From: Bacteroidota bacterium
Lineage (GTDB): Bacteria; Bacteroidota; Bacteroidia; Chitinophagales; Chitinophagaceae
Length of the DNA stretch: 64,000 nucleotides
Assembly (NCBI GenBank): GCA_028875875.1
Contig: JAGWUV010000008.1
Location: forward strand, 1 to 64,000
Direction: 5' to 3'
The notes under the pieces were generated by a model. It searched no databases. It had not been told where the DNA came from and saw nothing but the letters and a program-made list of their open reading frames with translations. The translations under genes were made by a program, and so were the position numbers. Numbering within the stretch: position 1 is the stretch's first letter; each line of letters begins with the position of its first letter. This document shows positions 52,846-63,712 of this stretch, piece by piece.

Positions 52846-55800
52846 TTAAGGAGCCAGTGACACACGTACCTGTACACCGGCACTGGTAACAATAGTAGGA
52901 GCTGATGTAGAAATATAGGGCGTAACCCTTCGCTGATCGAAGAAAAACTTCAGGTTGATCCGGTTATTATACACATAATCAATAGATGGCTGTATGGTTA
53001 CCACTCTTTGCCCGCCAGTTCCATAAGCATTCGCCTGGTCTAACCGGCTATTGCTCGTAGCATCATTACGCATTGAAAGATCCAGCTTAAGACTCAAATC
53101 GTTTTGCAGCTTGGAAGATTTCATTCCCGGCAATTTAAAAGGCAGTCGCAAGCCTCTTTTTTTCCAATTAAACCCAGCAACCCATTCTGTACTATTGGTT
53201 TCACTTAACTGGTAATCGATAAGGCTCAAGCTCATTTGCCTGCTTTTTTTGTACTCGAACTTCAGATTTAGTTGCCGTTTGGTTGTTACATCAATACCGA
53301 TCAACGGACTAAACTGTTCTTGTATTGTAATATTGGGAACAAGGTAAAAAGGAATATAGTTGCCACTTACCGTATCAATAAATCCCGGAGCTCCATACCT
53401 GAAAGGATCCTGGTATAAAAGTGCACTCGCAAAACTATTCATGCTCAAAGTTCCACTGTAAGCATGCGTTATGTTCACAGAAGAGAATATCCTTGATAAG
53501 AAAGGTACTTTACTCAACCCTGTATAATTCAATCTCCAATTGGGTTTTGGAAGATAGCCACTGAAAGGGTTTGACTTAATATTAGAATTACTTCCTTTTA
53601 ACAAGGAAATTGTGTTGGGATCTTTTTTAGTGTATGCGGCAAGAAATGAAGGGATCAATACATCCTGTGCATAGCGCCCATATCCGGTTGCATAACCATC
53701 TGCCGTGTACGTTGGGTTCAACTTCCAATATCCGTTTTGCTGTGCCACCCGATTAGAGATGATTAAACGATTATTTTCAAACTGTTTAAACGTTGCAGAG
53801 ACTTCATTAGGATTTGTTTTCCGAAATAAGGTTTCGAACGAGATAAAAGAAACACTAAAACCACCACTTGCATACGGATTTAAATGTTGTTGTTTTAATC
53901 CCGAATTAGTAGAGTCTTTAAATAACTCCGTGTATTCTTTATTGAAACTTTTCTCGAAATTAACATCTATGGTAAGTTCCCGTATAGGTTCCAGCTGGGC
54001 TGCCAGCCTGAACTTTTGTTCAAAGTTCTGCCTGTACAAATAGTTGAAGGTGCTGTCTCTTGTTATCAGGCCCTGTGCTGCTTTTCTATTCAGCCAGTTT
54101 GAGTCAGGTTGCCTTCCAAACACATAATCCAATCCCGGCTGAAAAGTTCTCCAGTTTTGCCCTAATGCTTGTGTACTATCCATCCAACCGGGAACACGGC
54201 TGTGATAATTTTCAGCATAATCGATCGATACATTTTTAACCATCGTAAGCAGATGGCCTGTAACCTTCTCTACACTGCCCAATTGAGGCATACCGCTGTT
54301 TTTTTGTAATCGCTCCGCTATTCTGACATCCCGTTTTTGCCGCCGCCATTTTCGGAGTGCTTCCCTCTTCTTCTTTCCATGCAATCCTTTTATTACTTCA
54401 TCCCTGGGTAAAATGGTGATCCCTAATGGATTACTTCCCGGTTTGTTTGTATTGCTTCTAACGGAAGCGGATTTAGGTGGTGGAGCATTATTTAAAGCCC
54501 TTAGCCATCTTGATTTTGCATAGAGCCTGTTAAAATCGAACTGTGTACTAAAATTATTCTCCTGGCTATTCTCTAAAGTATTACCCAAAGTAGTAGCAAG
54601 TAAACTGGCACCTATCCAATTATAGCTTGTGGCATACGTATACCTGGCAATGATCCAGTCTGTCAACGGGAATTTATTTAACGGCAAAGTATAACTGAGT
54701 GTGGCTCTTTGCTGATACATGGTATTCCTTCCACCTTTGAGAAAGTTTTGTAATACGGAGTCTTTTTTATTCTTCGTATTTAATAACCCATAAGGTTCAT
54801 CAATTCTTGCATTGTCTGTAGCAGAAAAGTCTAAATTAAGTGAGCGTGCCAGGTCCCATCGCATGTTATAATACCTGTCGAACGTAAAATACTTGTCGTA
54901 AGTCGTATCAACAGTAACAACCTGGGTTGACTGTTGATCTGTATTGATGATACGCGGAATAAATTGTCCCATCTGCCTGTTTATATCAGCTCTGAAGCTT
55001 AGTAAGGAGGGTTGTGGATTAAAGTTAAAATCTCTAACCAATCCATACCACGCACTCCTGCTTTTGATCACTTTTTTAAAAGGCTCTATATATTTTGATG
55101 GATGATTGTATGTATAACCAAGTCCTGCTCTCCATTTAACCAGATCATTTTTTAAAACAGTAGGATTACTGGATTCTGTTCTCGTATACGAATAACTAAC
55201 ATCAAAATTGCTGATACTCCACAAACGGATCTTCCCCTTGGGCATAACACGAACATTGGTAAAGTTGATCGTTTTGATGGTTGTTTGATCGATAGCCGCA
55301 TTCCTGATAGAATCTCTTGCAGCTCTTGATTTGGCGGCACTCAGTTTGTCCTTGTACAATATATCCTGATCGAAAGGATCATATTGTGGTGTATGTACCG
55401 TTCTGTTGATGCTGGCATACACAGGTATGGATAGCCTTGCTTTTTTAGGTACCAGTTTACCGGCATCCAAAGTTGCGGCGGCATCAAACTGAACCATATT
55501 ATCCCTTGCCCTATCGTTTATATGTGATTCCAATGAACCCCATCCCTGTGTATAAGTATTGGCCGACACAGATATCTTTCCTAAATCCGCCAGCGTTAGA
55601 TCAACCCTTCCTAACGCAGCATAGGCACCCTTTTCGTTGATCTGTGACAATCTTAATTCATCTACCCATGCTTCGGCATTTAATGCAGAGATATTTCCAT
55701 CTTTTGCATTTTCTACTGCAATTAAAATTCCGGTTACCTGGCCTAAGTTGGGATTTCCTAAAACACTCATCATCCTATTATTCACCAACTCCCTGTAAAT

Positions 55801-58800
55801 AGTACTTACGGATGCACTGCTATTGTTGTTCCTCCGTTGTTTTAGCTGTACCAAGTCCTGTAAAGTAAGATCAAGATTATTTTCAGCAGGCCATACCTGT
55901 AAAGCACTTGTAGCACTATAAGAGCCCGGAGGCGTTATTTTCAGCGGAATTTTAATTTCGTAATAGTTGTTTAGAAAATCCTGACCTATGCGAATAACCA
56001 AATTCAGTTCATTATCTTTCACAGGTACTTGCCCAACCACACTTTCGGCATGTGCGAACATAGACAGTTTACCATAGTTACGCATGTCTAAATTCACCGT
56101 TTTAAATACACCTCTTGCTTCTCCATCATTAAGGTTACGAACCTGTAAACTAAGCGACTGTTCATTCTGCAAAATATTAATACCGTTGTTGCTCAACTGC
56201 TGAACCCTTTCTATACCCGGAGGAATTACATAGTTTACCGGTGTTCTGCTACTGTTCTCTTCGATATTTACGGCGAGTGTATTAAATGATGTTGTACTAT
56301 TATTTATAGGCGTATAAGAACCTGTTGTATCTAGCTGGTAGGTGAATTGGCGCCACTGGTTTCTTACAAGATCTAACTTGGCAAAACGTAAAACAGCAGA
56401 ATCCTGAAAATCAGTCATATACATCCGTAAAAAACGAATAGATTTAAAATCGGGGATATTACCAACCTTCCGTATATAATCCCTGATCGGCACACGAAAC
56501 AAATACCAGTTCTCTGTACCAACATGATTATCTGCATACTGTACACTTACTACCCGCTTATCGGTTATGTATTTTGTAACCCCTACATCCATCCCGGGCT
56601 TAAGGTCAATCTCGTACTCGTAATATTGCTCAGTTTCGTTTAAAGAATTATCCCTGTTCAAATCTTCATTATCAGGATACAAAGTAGCTGCCGGAGAAAA
56701 CTGTGAAGTACCTGTAGCGATGGGAGAGTTTCCCTGGGGATTATTATAATTCTTATACCTTCCCAGAATCCCAGTTTTATTAGCATCGAACTGTCCATCC
56801 CTGTACCAAACATAATCATCATTAGACGGATCTTTTATAGCATGCTGGTACAAAGGAGAAGAGGTTCCGAAATTGGTAGCTACCTGGGTTAAGTAATTGC
56901 TTCTTTTTCTTCTTTCACCATCATCATCTAATCCATCAAAACCTACATCCTGGTAAGGCCTGTCGTTGGGATCATTACTAAACGCTTGTGTGATCTGTAT
57001 CGGATTCACAGGTGTTTTCCCCCATGCGTTCGTACTATCCACAGCAGCAGGAGAATTAGGCGTATTAAGTCCATTCTCATAAAAACGCCTTCCATCTTTC
57101 AAAATATCCTCACTGATACTTCCCAGGTTTAAGAACAATTTACCGCCGGTACTGCCCGGGTTTTTAATAAAAGGATCTTGTACCCAGAATTCTACAAACT
57201 CGAAATTGTTGGTTTCAAAATCGGTTTGATCGATGGCCCGCATGATACCACCCCATCTGGCTTTAGGATTTCTTAGTTTTCCGTTGGCATCAATTTGAGA
57301 AGGATTGGATTCGAAATTATACGGCCCTGGCTCTGTTGGATAATAAGCCATGTCGAACGTGGTGGTTAACGTATTGGTGATGTTCAGCGATTGATTCGGG
57401 AACAATTCTGTTGTTAATACAGAACGTACGCGGGGGTCACTTAGCTCTGCCAGGTTACTTTTTAATGGGTTGTAAATACTGTTCTTGTCTTGCAGGTTCG
57501 GTTCAATATTGTACCAGGCCAGTTTAGCCCTGTTCTTTCCATAATCAACAGAATCAGTTAATGTAGCTTCCGGGAAATTGGGATTTCCCTGGGGTGTTGA
57601 TGCCAGTGCCCAGGAAGTAAGTGGAAAACGTAAATCTATATCACTTCTCGTTCCTTCAAAATCATCTACATAAATCAGTCCGTTAGCACCACTTCCAATT
57701 TGAGGAGGGTGGCCAGGTTTGAAATAAGCGCCTTCACCATACGCTGTGATGCTCGACATGGTTTTGGTTGAATAAAAAGGAAGCTTATCGAGCATTCGCG
57801 TTAAAGAAGGCAGGTTTGATTTATAACTAAAATCTGCACCATACATAGTGTTACGGATAGGATCTTCTCCATAATTCATTTTAGTAAAGAAGGGTCTTTC
57901 ATTCAACCGCTCCATGGTTGCACCCAATGCTAATTTTTTATTTACCGCATAATCCAAACGCAAGCCTAAAAAACCTCTTTGTTGTAAACCAAAGCCTGCA
58001 TTATTTTCATATGATACATTCACCGGAATACCGGAATTCAAAATCGCCTGGTTCAAAATTTTTACAGTTCCTAAATTATAATCGATGATATAATCAACGC
58101 CTTCCGTTAATATTTGCCCGCCTGCATTTACTTTCACGGATCCCTGCGGAATATTAAATGCACCTAATGAAATATCGCCACCTCCGGAGCCCTTTACTTG
58201 TCCTTGCATTACAAACCGATCGAGGTTAGCATAGGTTTGTGCAATAGCTTTTATCGAATCATACAATTGCCTGAAGAGATACTTATCTTTCGTTGCCTGT
58301 GCAACACCACCAAAAGCCAGCGTTTCAAGATCGGAGCCAAAAGGTTCCAATACGGGGAAGATAATTTTGCCTTGTTGCGATAATACCGTAAAACCTTCTA
58401 CATAATCGAACAAACCATCTGGCTGTGGATCATTACGGCTATTCAATCGGTCTAAATTCAATATAGATAATAACGGCCTACCATTTACGGCAGTTGCAGC
58501 TTCGGGCAGGTACCTTTTCAAGCCACCGCTTGGCTGGTTATACATCACATTCAGCTGAAAGCCGTCCCTTGTTATTCCTGCAACATCTAATGAATACACA
58601 TTCTTCATCATCAGTCTCCAAATAGGAAGATCAACTCTTGCAGAAGTTGCTTTTAACAACTTTAAGAATAAAACCTTTTGCACACCCTGCGTAGAGTCTA
58701 ATGCTACATCCTGCGAAAACTCTCCCACCTGGTACACTTTTCCGTTGTATGTATATTGATAAGCAACCGCTAATACATCATCGGGTTGCAACTGAGCATT

Positions 58801-60114
58801 CAAAGAAAGAAAGCCGATCTGCGGATTGAAATAATATTCATTAGGATTTAACTTTCTTGCAAATGTTTTTTCATAATCCTGTACCGGCTGCAATCCTCTT
58901 GACTGTAGTCTTGAATTGATGAGTGATGGATTACGGTTTGTAACATCTCCCGCCAAAGAATTATACAACGTGTTAGCTCCATTGTATGGTAGCGGGCTAT
59001 TTGATAAAGACTGAATGCTATTGTTATAAGGGTTATTTTCACCCAAGTCCATCAAACCCACAATATCCCTTGCATCGGTTGTGCTTCCATTCCTGTTGGT
59101 TACCCAAACTTCTATTCTGAGAATTTGTGCCTGGCTGCGAACCACAGGCAGGTTGCTCATGGCATTGTTATAATTGCTTCTGAAATATTGGGCCAGCAAA
59201 AAGTGCTTATTCTCTTCATAATCGGATAATTTCTTCTGAAAAGTAGATAGTGCCGCTCCTCCTTTTAAAGTTTGTGTTTGCTGCTGTGAACGTTGATTGG
59301 CTAATGCAGCAGTAATAGATAATTTTCCAAACTGTAACTGTGTTTTTAAACCAAACAAATTTTGCGCACTGGGAATGAGCGTTCCTTTAGATTGAAAAGA
59401 TATATTACCAGCTTCGATACTTCGGATGATCTCATCATCCATTCCCTTATAATCGAGTTTCAATTGATTAAGGTAATCGAAGGTAGCCAGCGTATTGTAA
59501 TTGATAGGCAGCTTTAACTTATCACCAATGCTTGCATTTAAGTTAAGATTGGTGTTCATATTAAAATCAAAACCACCTGTTTTCCTGGCTCTTTCCGGTA
59601 AGGTTGGGTTGAGCGTATTCTGGCCATTATATCCCAATCTTACATCAACACTTCCCTGCGGTTTAATATCTACCTTTAAACCGTTGGGGCCAACCCCAAA
59701 TATCCTGTCAAACAACTTATCATACACACGCATCTTAGGCCTTGGGGCTTTCTTATTTAATAAGGTTAATGCATTGGCTCTTTCCTTAAAGTAATCTTCT
59801 TCCGATTGCCTGGAACGAAGTTTATAATATTCTTCAAATGTGAGATAAGTAGGTTTACGGTATAAATTTTTACCAACTTTTTCAACGATATAATACTGGT
59901 TGGTTTTAGGATCGTATTCTATTTTTTGCTTGATGTAGGAAGTATCACTCAGATCAAAAGGATTCTTGTTTTTCCAGGCAAAACGATCACCCCTCCTATC
60001 GTTAATTGGAAAACGAAGGGAATCATTCGACTGGCCATATATCTTTATGTTACTCAAGAACAGGATAACAGCAGTCAGTACAAACAGAGGTTTACAATAC
60101 AATGATCGATTCAA
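52846..60114 (-). CDS. sprA: SprA/Sov, outer-membrane translocon of the type IX secretion system
   Basis: The 2422-residue protein is the right size for SprA. After a signal peptide (ending IKIYGQ) come the regularly spaced DFNMNTNLNLNASIGDKLKLPINY and FGLKTQLQFGKLSITAALANQRSQ motifs, the GSGGGDISLGAFNIPQGSVKVNAGGQILTEG repeat, and the large C-terminal barrel ending VRVSLAP. SprA forms the 36-stranded outer-membrane channel of the T9SS, used for secretion and gliding. The frame opens at a TTG (60112-60114). There is no in-frame ATG before the signal peptide, and a TAA lies 15 codons further upstream, so translation probably uses the TTG. ruvA is 40 bases upstream on the same strand, an arrangement I recall from other Bacteroidota. 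Confidence 0.96.
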   Translation of the reverse strand: MNRSLYCKPLFVLTAVILFLSNIKIYGQSNDSLRFPINDRRGDRFAWKNKNPFDLSDTSYIKQKIEYDPKTNQYYIVEKVGKNLYRKPTYLTFEEYYKLRSRQSEEDYFKERANALTLLNKKAPRPKMRVYDKLFDRIFGVGPNGLKVDIKPQGSVDVRLGYNGQNTLNPTLPERARKTGGFDFNMNTNLNLNASIGDKLKLPINYNTLATFDYLNQLKLDYKGMDDEIIRSIEAGNISFQSKGTLIPSAQNLFGLKTQLQFGKLSITAALANQRSQQQTQTLKGGAALSTFQKKLSDYEENKHFLLAQYFRSNYNNAMSNLPVVRSQAQILRIEVWVTNRNGSTTDARDIVGLMDLGENNPYNNSIQSLSNSPLPYNGANTLYNSLAGDVTNRNPSLINSRLQSRGLQPVQDYEKTFARKLNPNEYYFNPQIGFLSLNAQLQPDDVLAVAYQYTYNGKVYQVGEFSQDVALDSTQGVQKVLFLKLLKATSARVDLPIWRLMMKNVYSLDVAGITRDGFQLNVMYNQPSGGLKRYLPEAATAVNGRPLLSILNLDRLNSRNDPQPDGLFDYVEGFTVLSQQGKIIFPVLEPFGSDLETLAFGGVAQATKDKYLFRQLYDSIKAIAQTYANLDRFVMQGQVKGSGGGDISLGAFNIPQGSVKVNAGGQILTEGVDYIIDYNLGTVKILNQAILNSGIPVNVSYENNAGFGLQQRGFLGLRLDYAVNKKLALGATMERLNERPFFTKMNYGEDPIRNTMYGADFSYKSNLPSLTRMLDKLPFYSTKTMSSITAYGEGAYFKPGHPPQIGSGANGLIYVDDFEGTRSDIDLRFPLTSWALASTPQGNPNFPEATLTDSVDYGKNRAKLAWYNIEPNLQDKNSIYNPLKSNLAELSDPRVRSVLTTELFPNQSLNITNTLTTTFDMAYYPTEPGPYNFESNPSQIDANGKLRNPKARWGGIMRAIDQTDFETNNFEFVEFWVQDPFIKNPGSTGGKLFLNLGSISEDILKDGRRFYENGLNTPNSPAAVDSTNAWGKTPVNPIQITQAFSNDPNDRPYQDVGFDGLDDDGERRKRSNYLTQVATNFGTSSPLYQHAIKDPSNDDYVWYRDGQFDANKTGILGRYKNYNNPQGNSPIATGTSQFSPAATLYPDNEDLNRDNSLNETEQYYEYEIDLKPGMDVGVTKYITDKRVVSVQYADNHVGTENWYLFRVPIRDYIRKVGNIPDFKSIRFLRMYMTDFQDSAVLRFAKLDLVRNQWRQFTYQLDTTGSYTPINNSTTSFNTLAVNIEENSSRTPVNYVIPPGIERVQQLSNNGINILQNEQSLSLQVRNLNDGEARGVFKTVNLDMRNYGKLSMFAHAESVVGQVPVKDNELNLVIRIGQDFLNNYYEIKIPLKITPPGSYSATSALQVWPAENNLDLTLQDLVQLKQRRNNNSSASVSTIYRELVNNRMMSVLGNPNLGQVTGILIAVENAKDGNISALNAEAWVDELRLSQINEKGAYAALGRVDLTLADLGKISVSANTYTQGWGSLESHINDRARDNMVQFDAAATLDAGKLVPKKARLSIPVYASINRTVHTPQYDPFDQDILYKDKLSAAKSRAARDSIRNAAIDQTTIKTINFTNVRVMPKGKIRLWSISNFDVSYSYTRTESSNPTVLKNDLVKWRAGLGYTYNHPSKYIEPFKKVIKSRSAWYGLVRDFNFNPQPSLLSFRADINRQMGQFIPRIINTDQQSTQVVTVDTTYDKYFTFDRYYNMRWDLARSLNLDFSATDNARIDEPYGLLNTKNKKDSVLQNFLKGGRNTMYQQRATLSYTLPLNKFPLTDWIIARYTYATSYNWIGASLLATTLGNTLENSQENNFSTQFDFNRLYAKSRWLRALNNAPPPKSASVRSNTNKPGSNPLGITILPRDEVIKGLHGKKKREALRKWRRQKRDVRIAERLQKNSGMPQLGSVEKVTGHLLTMVKNVSIDYAENYHSRVPGWMDSTQALGQNWRTFQPGLDYVFGRQPDSNWLNRKAAQGLITRDSTFNYLYRQNFEQKFRLAAQLEPIRELTIDVNFEKSFNKEYTELFKDSTNSGLKQQHLNPYASGGFSVSFISFETLFRKTNPNEVSATFKQFENNRLIISNRVAQQNGYWKLNPTYTADGYATGYGRYAQDVLIPSFLAAYTKKDPNTISLLKGSNSNIKSNPFSGYLPKPNWRLNYTGLSKVPFLSRIFSSVNITHAYSGTLSMNSFASALLYQDPFRYGAPGFIDTVSGNYIPFYLVPNITIQEQFSPLIGIDVTTKRQLNLKFEYKKSRQMSLSLIDYQLSETNSTEWVAGFNWKKRGLRLPFKLPGMKSSKLQNDLSLKLDLSMRNDATSNSRLDQANAYGTGGQRVVTIQPSIDYVYNNRINLKFFFDQRRVTPYISTSAPTIVTSAGVQVRVSLAP

Positions 60115-60153
60115 ACAAATAGCCTTGGTTACGTAGAAGTTTTCCCTATAAGC

Positions 60154-60735
60154 TTATAAATTTTTAAGTGCGAGTTTTATAATTTGCTCTAAAGATAGTT
60201 CACTATTGGATACGGTGATCTTTTTAACGGCCTGTTCTGCCTGTGGCCGGCCAATTCCCAAGGATGCCAGGGCTGTAATGGCATCAGTTTCAAGACTATT
60301 AACAGGGAGGGCTCCCGGTGTTGTTTCCAGGCTTTGTTTGCCAAGTTTGTCTCTTAATTCAACCACCAGTCGTTCCGCCGTTTTTTTCCCAATTCCTTTG
60401 ATCGTAGCTAAAAGCTGTGTATTCCCCTGCACAATAGCCCTGCTGATTTCCTCCGGCTTCATCCCCGATAACATCATCCTGGCGGTAGCTGCTCCAATAC
60501 CTGAAACGCTGATGAGTTGCAGGAATATATCTTTTTCAGCCAGGTCTGCAAAACCGTAAAAAGTCTGACTATTTTCAGTGATATGCAGGTAGGTTTGTAA
60601 CATGCCGCTTTCTTTGTCGGCAATAGCCGAATAGGTATTTAGGCTGATCTGTAGATCATATCCCACACCATTCACATCCACAATTACATGAGACGGTGAT
60701 TTTACTGCAAAATTGCCTCTAACAAATGCTATCAT
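60154..60735 (-). CDS. ruvA: Holliday junction branch migration protein RuvA
   Basis: From the ATG at 60735 ([31 protein letters not shown]) the protein has 193 residues, the usual RuvA size. The earlier start at 60762 adds nine residues absent from the family. An OB-fold (1-65) is followed by two helix-hairpin-helix motifs ([15 protein letters not shown] and [19 protein letters not shown]) and a C-terminal RuvB-contacting domain. It binds Holliday junctions with RuvB and RuvC. It lies upstream of sprA on the same strand and is probably co-transcribed with it. Confidence 0.95.
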   Translation of the reverse strand: MIAFVRGNFAVKSPSHVIVDVNGVGYDLQISLNTYSAIADKESGMLQTYLHITENSQTFYGFADLAEKDIFLQLISVSGIGAATARMMLSGMKPEEISRAIVQGNTQLLATIKGIGKKTAERLVVELRDKLGKQSLETTPGALPVNSLETDAITALASLGIGRPQAEQAVKKITVSNSELSLEQIIKLALKNL

Positions 60736-60744
60736 AATTACCAT

Positions 60745-60752
60745 CAAAAGTA
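60745..60752 (-). promoter_or_regulatory. Possible -7 box for ruvA-sprA (TACTTTTG)
   Basis: The minus strand reads TACTTTTG, a full TAnnTTTG match, 9 bases before the ruvA ATG. No convincing -33 TTTG is found at the usual distance, so the call is tentative. Confidence 0.35.
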
Positions 60753-60852
60753 TGGTTTTCATTCATATGTGCTATGCATGAAAACCCATTTCCCCCGCTC
60801 TGAAATAATTTCAGATATTTGTGCCCAATTTTTAGAACCAGTTAAGTACATC

Positions 60853-61848
60853 ATGAGTAAAATTACAGCAGCGATCACGGCAGTAGGTGGATATGTTCCC
60901 GAAACAAAACTTACCAACTTTGACCTCGAAAAAATGGTGGATACCAATGATGAATGGATACGCACCAGGACAGGCATAGAAGAAAGAAGAATTTTAAGAG
61001 AACCCGGCAAAGGCAGCAGTGATATGGCTGTTCCCGCCATACAGGAGATCCTCCGAAAAAAAAATATGGATGCATCTGAAATTGAATGTATCATTTGCGC
61101 TACCGTTACCCCCGATATGGTGTTCCCTGCTACCGCTAATATCATTGCAGATAAAATAGGTGCCGTTAATGCTTTTGGATATGATATGAGTGCAGCCTGC
61201 AGCGGCTTTTTATTTGCACTTACCACAGGAGCCACCTACATCGAAAGCGGCCGCTTTAAAAAAGTGATTGTAGTAGGTGTTGATAAGATGAGTGCGATTA
61301 TTGATTATACAGATAGAACTACCTGCATTATTTTCGGTGATGGAGCTGGCGCTGTTTTATTGGAACCCAATACGGAAGGTTTAGGCATACAAGATAGTAT
61401 TTTAAGAAGTGATGGCTCCGGTGCCAAATACCTGCATTTAAAAGCAGGAGGCTCAGTTAAACCTGCATCAGTTGAAACTGTTTTGGCAAAAGAACATTAT
61501 GCCTACCAGGAAGGGCAAGCTGTATTCAAATTTGCAGTAAAAGGTATGGCTGATGTGAGTGCAGAATTATTAGAAAGAAATCATTTAACAGGTGATGATA
61601 TTGCATGGCTGGTTCCGCACCAGGCTAACCTTCGCATCATTGATGCTACTGCCAACAGAATGGGATTGCCAAAAGAAAAAGTGATGATCAATATTCAGCG
61701 CTATGGTAACACTACAGCCGGCACTTTACCTCTTTGTTTGTGGGATTGGGAAAAACAATTGAAGAAAGGTGACAACCTTGTGTTAGCAGCCTTTGGGGGC
61801 GGTTTTACATGGGGCGCCACTTTATTAAAATGGGCTTATGATGGATAA
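60853..61848 (+). CDS. fabH: 3-oxoacyl-ACP synthase III (KAS III)
   Basis: From the ATG at 60853 the enzyme has 331 residues. The longer frame from 60769 adds 28 residues not found in FabH. It starts the fatty-acid cycle by condensing acetyl-CoA (or branched acyl-CoA) with malonyl-ACP. The catalytic residues are C116 in AACSGFLF, H256 in [12 protein letters not shown] and N286 in NTTAGTLPL. The opening [21 protein letters not shown] and RTGIEERR are typical. Branched primers would suit the E1 branched-chain dehydrogenase at 21-23 kb, an inference. It is divergent from ruvA. Confidence 0.96.
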   Translation: MSKITAAITAVGGYVPETKLTNFDLEKMVDTNDEWIRTRTGIEERRILREPGKGSSDMAVPAIQEILRKKNMDASEIECIICATVTPDMVFPATANIIADKIGAVNAFGYDMSAACSGFLFALTTGATYIESGRFKKVIVVGVDKMSAIIDYTDRTTCIIFGDGAGAVLLEPNTEGLGIQDSILRSDGSGAKYLHLKAGGSVKPASVETVLAKEHYAYQEGQAVFKFAVKGMADVSAELLERNHLTGDDIAWLVPHQANLRIIDATANRMGLPKEKVMINIQRYGNTTAGTLPLCLWDWEKQLKKGDNLVLAAFGGGFTWGATLLKWAYDG

Positions 61849-61868
61849 TTCTGTTGGAAAAAAACATG

Positions 61869-61895
61869 AAAAAGCAAGCGTAATGCTTGCTTTTT
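61869..61895. terminator. Terminator between fabH and the DinB-family gene
   Basis: An 11-bp stem AAAAAGCAAGC / GCTTGCTTTTT with a 5-nt loop, with T runs in both directions, between two convergent genes. It ends one base before the DinB gene's stop codon. Confidence 0.88.
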
Positions 61896-62387
61896 TTATT
61901 GCCTTGTAAAAGTAATATAGTCGGTTGAAGGAATGTTGTTGTTAACACCTAATTGCCTCAACATAGTAACCACCTGCCCACGATGATAAGTAGAATGATT
62001 AAAAAGATGTAATAAAATTTGCCATAATGGCTGTGTAAATTCCTCTTGCTTAAAATTTTGATACGTAAGCACCTTTTGTAATTCATTAATTTCAGCTTCA
62101 TTTACCCATGCATTCCACAACCTGCTTTGCCTTTGCAAACCTTCTGCCACTTTATGCATAGAAGGGTTTGTACTGCTCGGCCGAACAAATTCTCCCATAG
62201 TACCACTCACTCTATACCACCAGGCCGTCTGTGCATCCCATACATGCAGAAAAGTAGCATGCAAACTATTAAAACTGCTGGTCAGCTTTTGCTGGTGCTC
62301 CTCTTCGCTTAACGATAATACTATATCCAGTAATTTTTGGTTGGCCCAAGTATCATACGCTGCGTATGAACAAAGTAATTGCTTCAT
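61896..62387 (-). CDS. DinB family protein
   Basis: The 163-residue protein forms the four-helix DinB/YfiT-like bundle. Histidines that would bind the metal are in NSLHATFLHVWDAQTAWW and FNHSTYHRGQVVTMLRQLG, the normal positions. Family members are metal-dependent thiol transferases or hydrolases of mostly unknown substrates; DNA-damage induction applies to only a few of them. There is no signal peptide. It converges on fabH and is divergent from the PLP enzyme gene. Confidence 0.9.
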   Translation of the reverse strand: MKQLLCSYAAYDTWANQKLLDIVLSLSEEEHQQKLTSSFNSLHATFLHVWDAQTAWWYRVSGTMGEFVRPSSTNPSMHKVAEGLQRQSRLWNAWVNEAEINELQKVLTYQNFKQEEFTQPLWQILLHLFNHSTYHRGQVVTMLRQLGVNNNIPSTDYITFTRQ

Positions 62388-62450
62388 AGTTATAGTGTAC
62401 TTTTGAGTTGAAATAAAATTACATCTTATTCATTTATTATAACATTACAC

Positions 62451-63677
62451 ATGAGCAAATCTACATTTTCATTAAGCGGATTAAGTTCTGTAGCTATTCA
62501 TGCGGCAGGACATGAGAACGCAGATCATGCACACCTTACACCTATTTTCGCAACATCTACTTTTACATTCGATACGGCAGCGCAAGGTATGGAACGCTTT
62601 GCAGGCGATGATAAAACAAAAATATACAGCCGTTGGGGTAACCCAACGTTTGCTGCTGCAGAGCAAACCATCGCTGCATTAGAAGCATTCGGACTAGAAG
62701 ATGAAAACGGGCAGCCCTTACAACTCAAGGCTTTGCTGCATTCCAGCGGACAGGCAGCCATGACCACTATGTTCATGAGTAACCTGAAAACAGGTGATAC
62801 CGTCTTATCGCATTTTTCTTTATACGGCGGTACACACGAACTGTTCCTGAAAGTATTAGCCGAAACAGGTATCAATACAATCATTGCAGACCTGAGAAAT
62901 ATGAATGAAGTAGAAACATTGTTACAGAAAAATCCTTCTATCAAACTCATTCACATTGAAACCCCTGCTAATCCAACCATTCAATGCGTTGATCTTGAAG
63001 CGATCACATCATTGGCAAAAAAATATCGTAAGATCGTTACTGTAGACAACACGTTTGCAACACCTTACCTACAACAACCATTTAAGTATGGTGTTGATTT
63101 TGTATTTCATTCCACAACAAAATTTTTGAATGGCCATGGTACAGCCATCGGTGGTGTTTTATTAGGAAAGGATTTGGAATTTATGAATACAAAAGCATGG
63201 AAATGGCACGTACTATTGGGCGGCAACAGCAACCCTTTTGATGCCTTCTTATTAACAAATGGATTGAAAACACTGGAACTCCGTATGCAGCGCCATTGCA
63301 GCAATGCAGAACAAGTGGCCAATTACCTGGCACAACACAAAGCAGTGGCACAGGTAAACTATACAGGTTTAACTTCTCACCCGGATCATCTCACTGCTAA
63401 AAAGCAAATGAAGCATCCCGGGGCTGTGATGAGTTTTGAATTAAAAGGAGGATTAGATGCAGGCAAACAATTCATCGATCGTTTACAAATGTGCGTTCGT
63501 GCTATTTCTCTGGGAACGGTGGATACCCTGTTATCGCATCCTGCCAGTATGAGCCATAAAGGAGTAAGTAAAGAAGAACGGATCAAGTTTGGTATTACTG
63601 ATGGATTGATAAGGTTAAGTGTAGGCATCGAAAACATTGAGGATATTCTTAACGATTTTGAACAGGCATTACGATAA
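62451..63677 (+). CDS. PLP-dependent trans-sulfuration enzyme (Cys/Met metabolism family)
   Basis: The 408-residue enzyme belongs to the cystathionine synthase/lyase, O-acetylhomoserine sulfhydrylase and methionine gamma-lyase family. It has PIFATSTFTF, IYSRWGNPTFAAAEQTIAALE, SSGQAAMTT, VDNTFATPYLQQP and HSTTKFLNGHGTAIGG, with K224 as the PLP lysine. IETPANPT is also typical. It runs within normal length. Sequence alone does not decide between synthase, sulfhydrylase and gamma-lyase; the NPTIQCVDLEAI stretch and the LNGHGTAIGG loop are shared by several. Confidence 0.92.
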   Translation: MSKSTFSLSGLSSVAIHAAGHENADHAHLTPIFATSTFTFDTAAQGMERFAGDDKTKIYSRWGNPTFAAAEQTIAALEAFGLEDENGQPLQLKALLHSSGQAAMTTMFMSNLKTGDTVLSHFSLYGGTHELFLKVLAETGINTIIADLRNMNEVETLLQKNPSIKLIHIETPANPTIQCVDLEAITSLAKKYRKIVTVDNTFATPYLQQPFKYGVDFVFHSTTKFLNGHGTAIGGVLLGKDLEFMNTKAWKWHVLLGGNSNPFDAFLLTNGLKTLELRMQRHCSNAEQVANYLAQHKAVAQVNYTGLTSHPDHLTAKKQMKHPGAVMSFELKGGLDAGKQFIDRLQMCVRAISLGTVDTLLSHPASMSHKGVSKEERIKFGITDGLIRLSVGIENIEDILNDFEQALR

Positions 63678-63712
63678 CTGCAACATCATATTTTAATTTT
63701 TTAATTGCTACT

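Noticed and set aside
60759-61235. A 158-codon minus-strand frame opposite fabH
   Set aside because: It is antisense to a complete and well-conserved fabH, lacks family similarity, and its low-complexity composition is that of a shadow frame.
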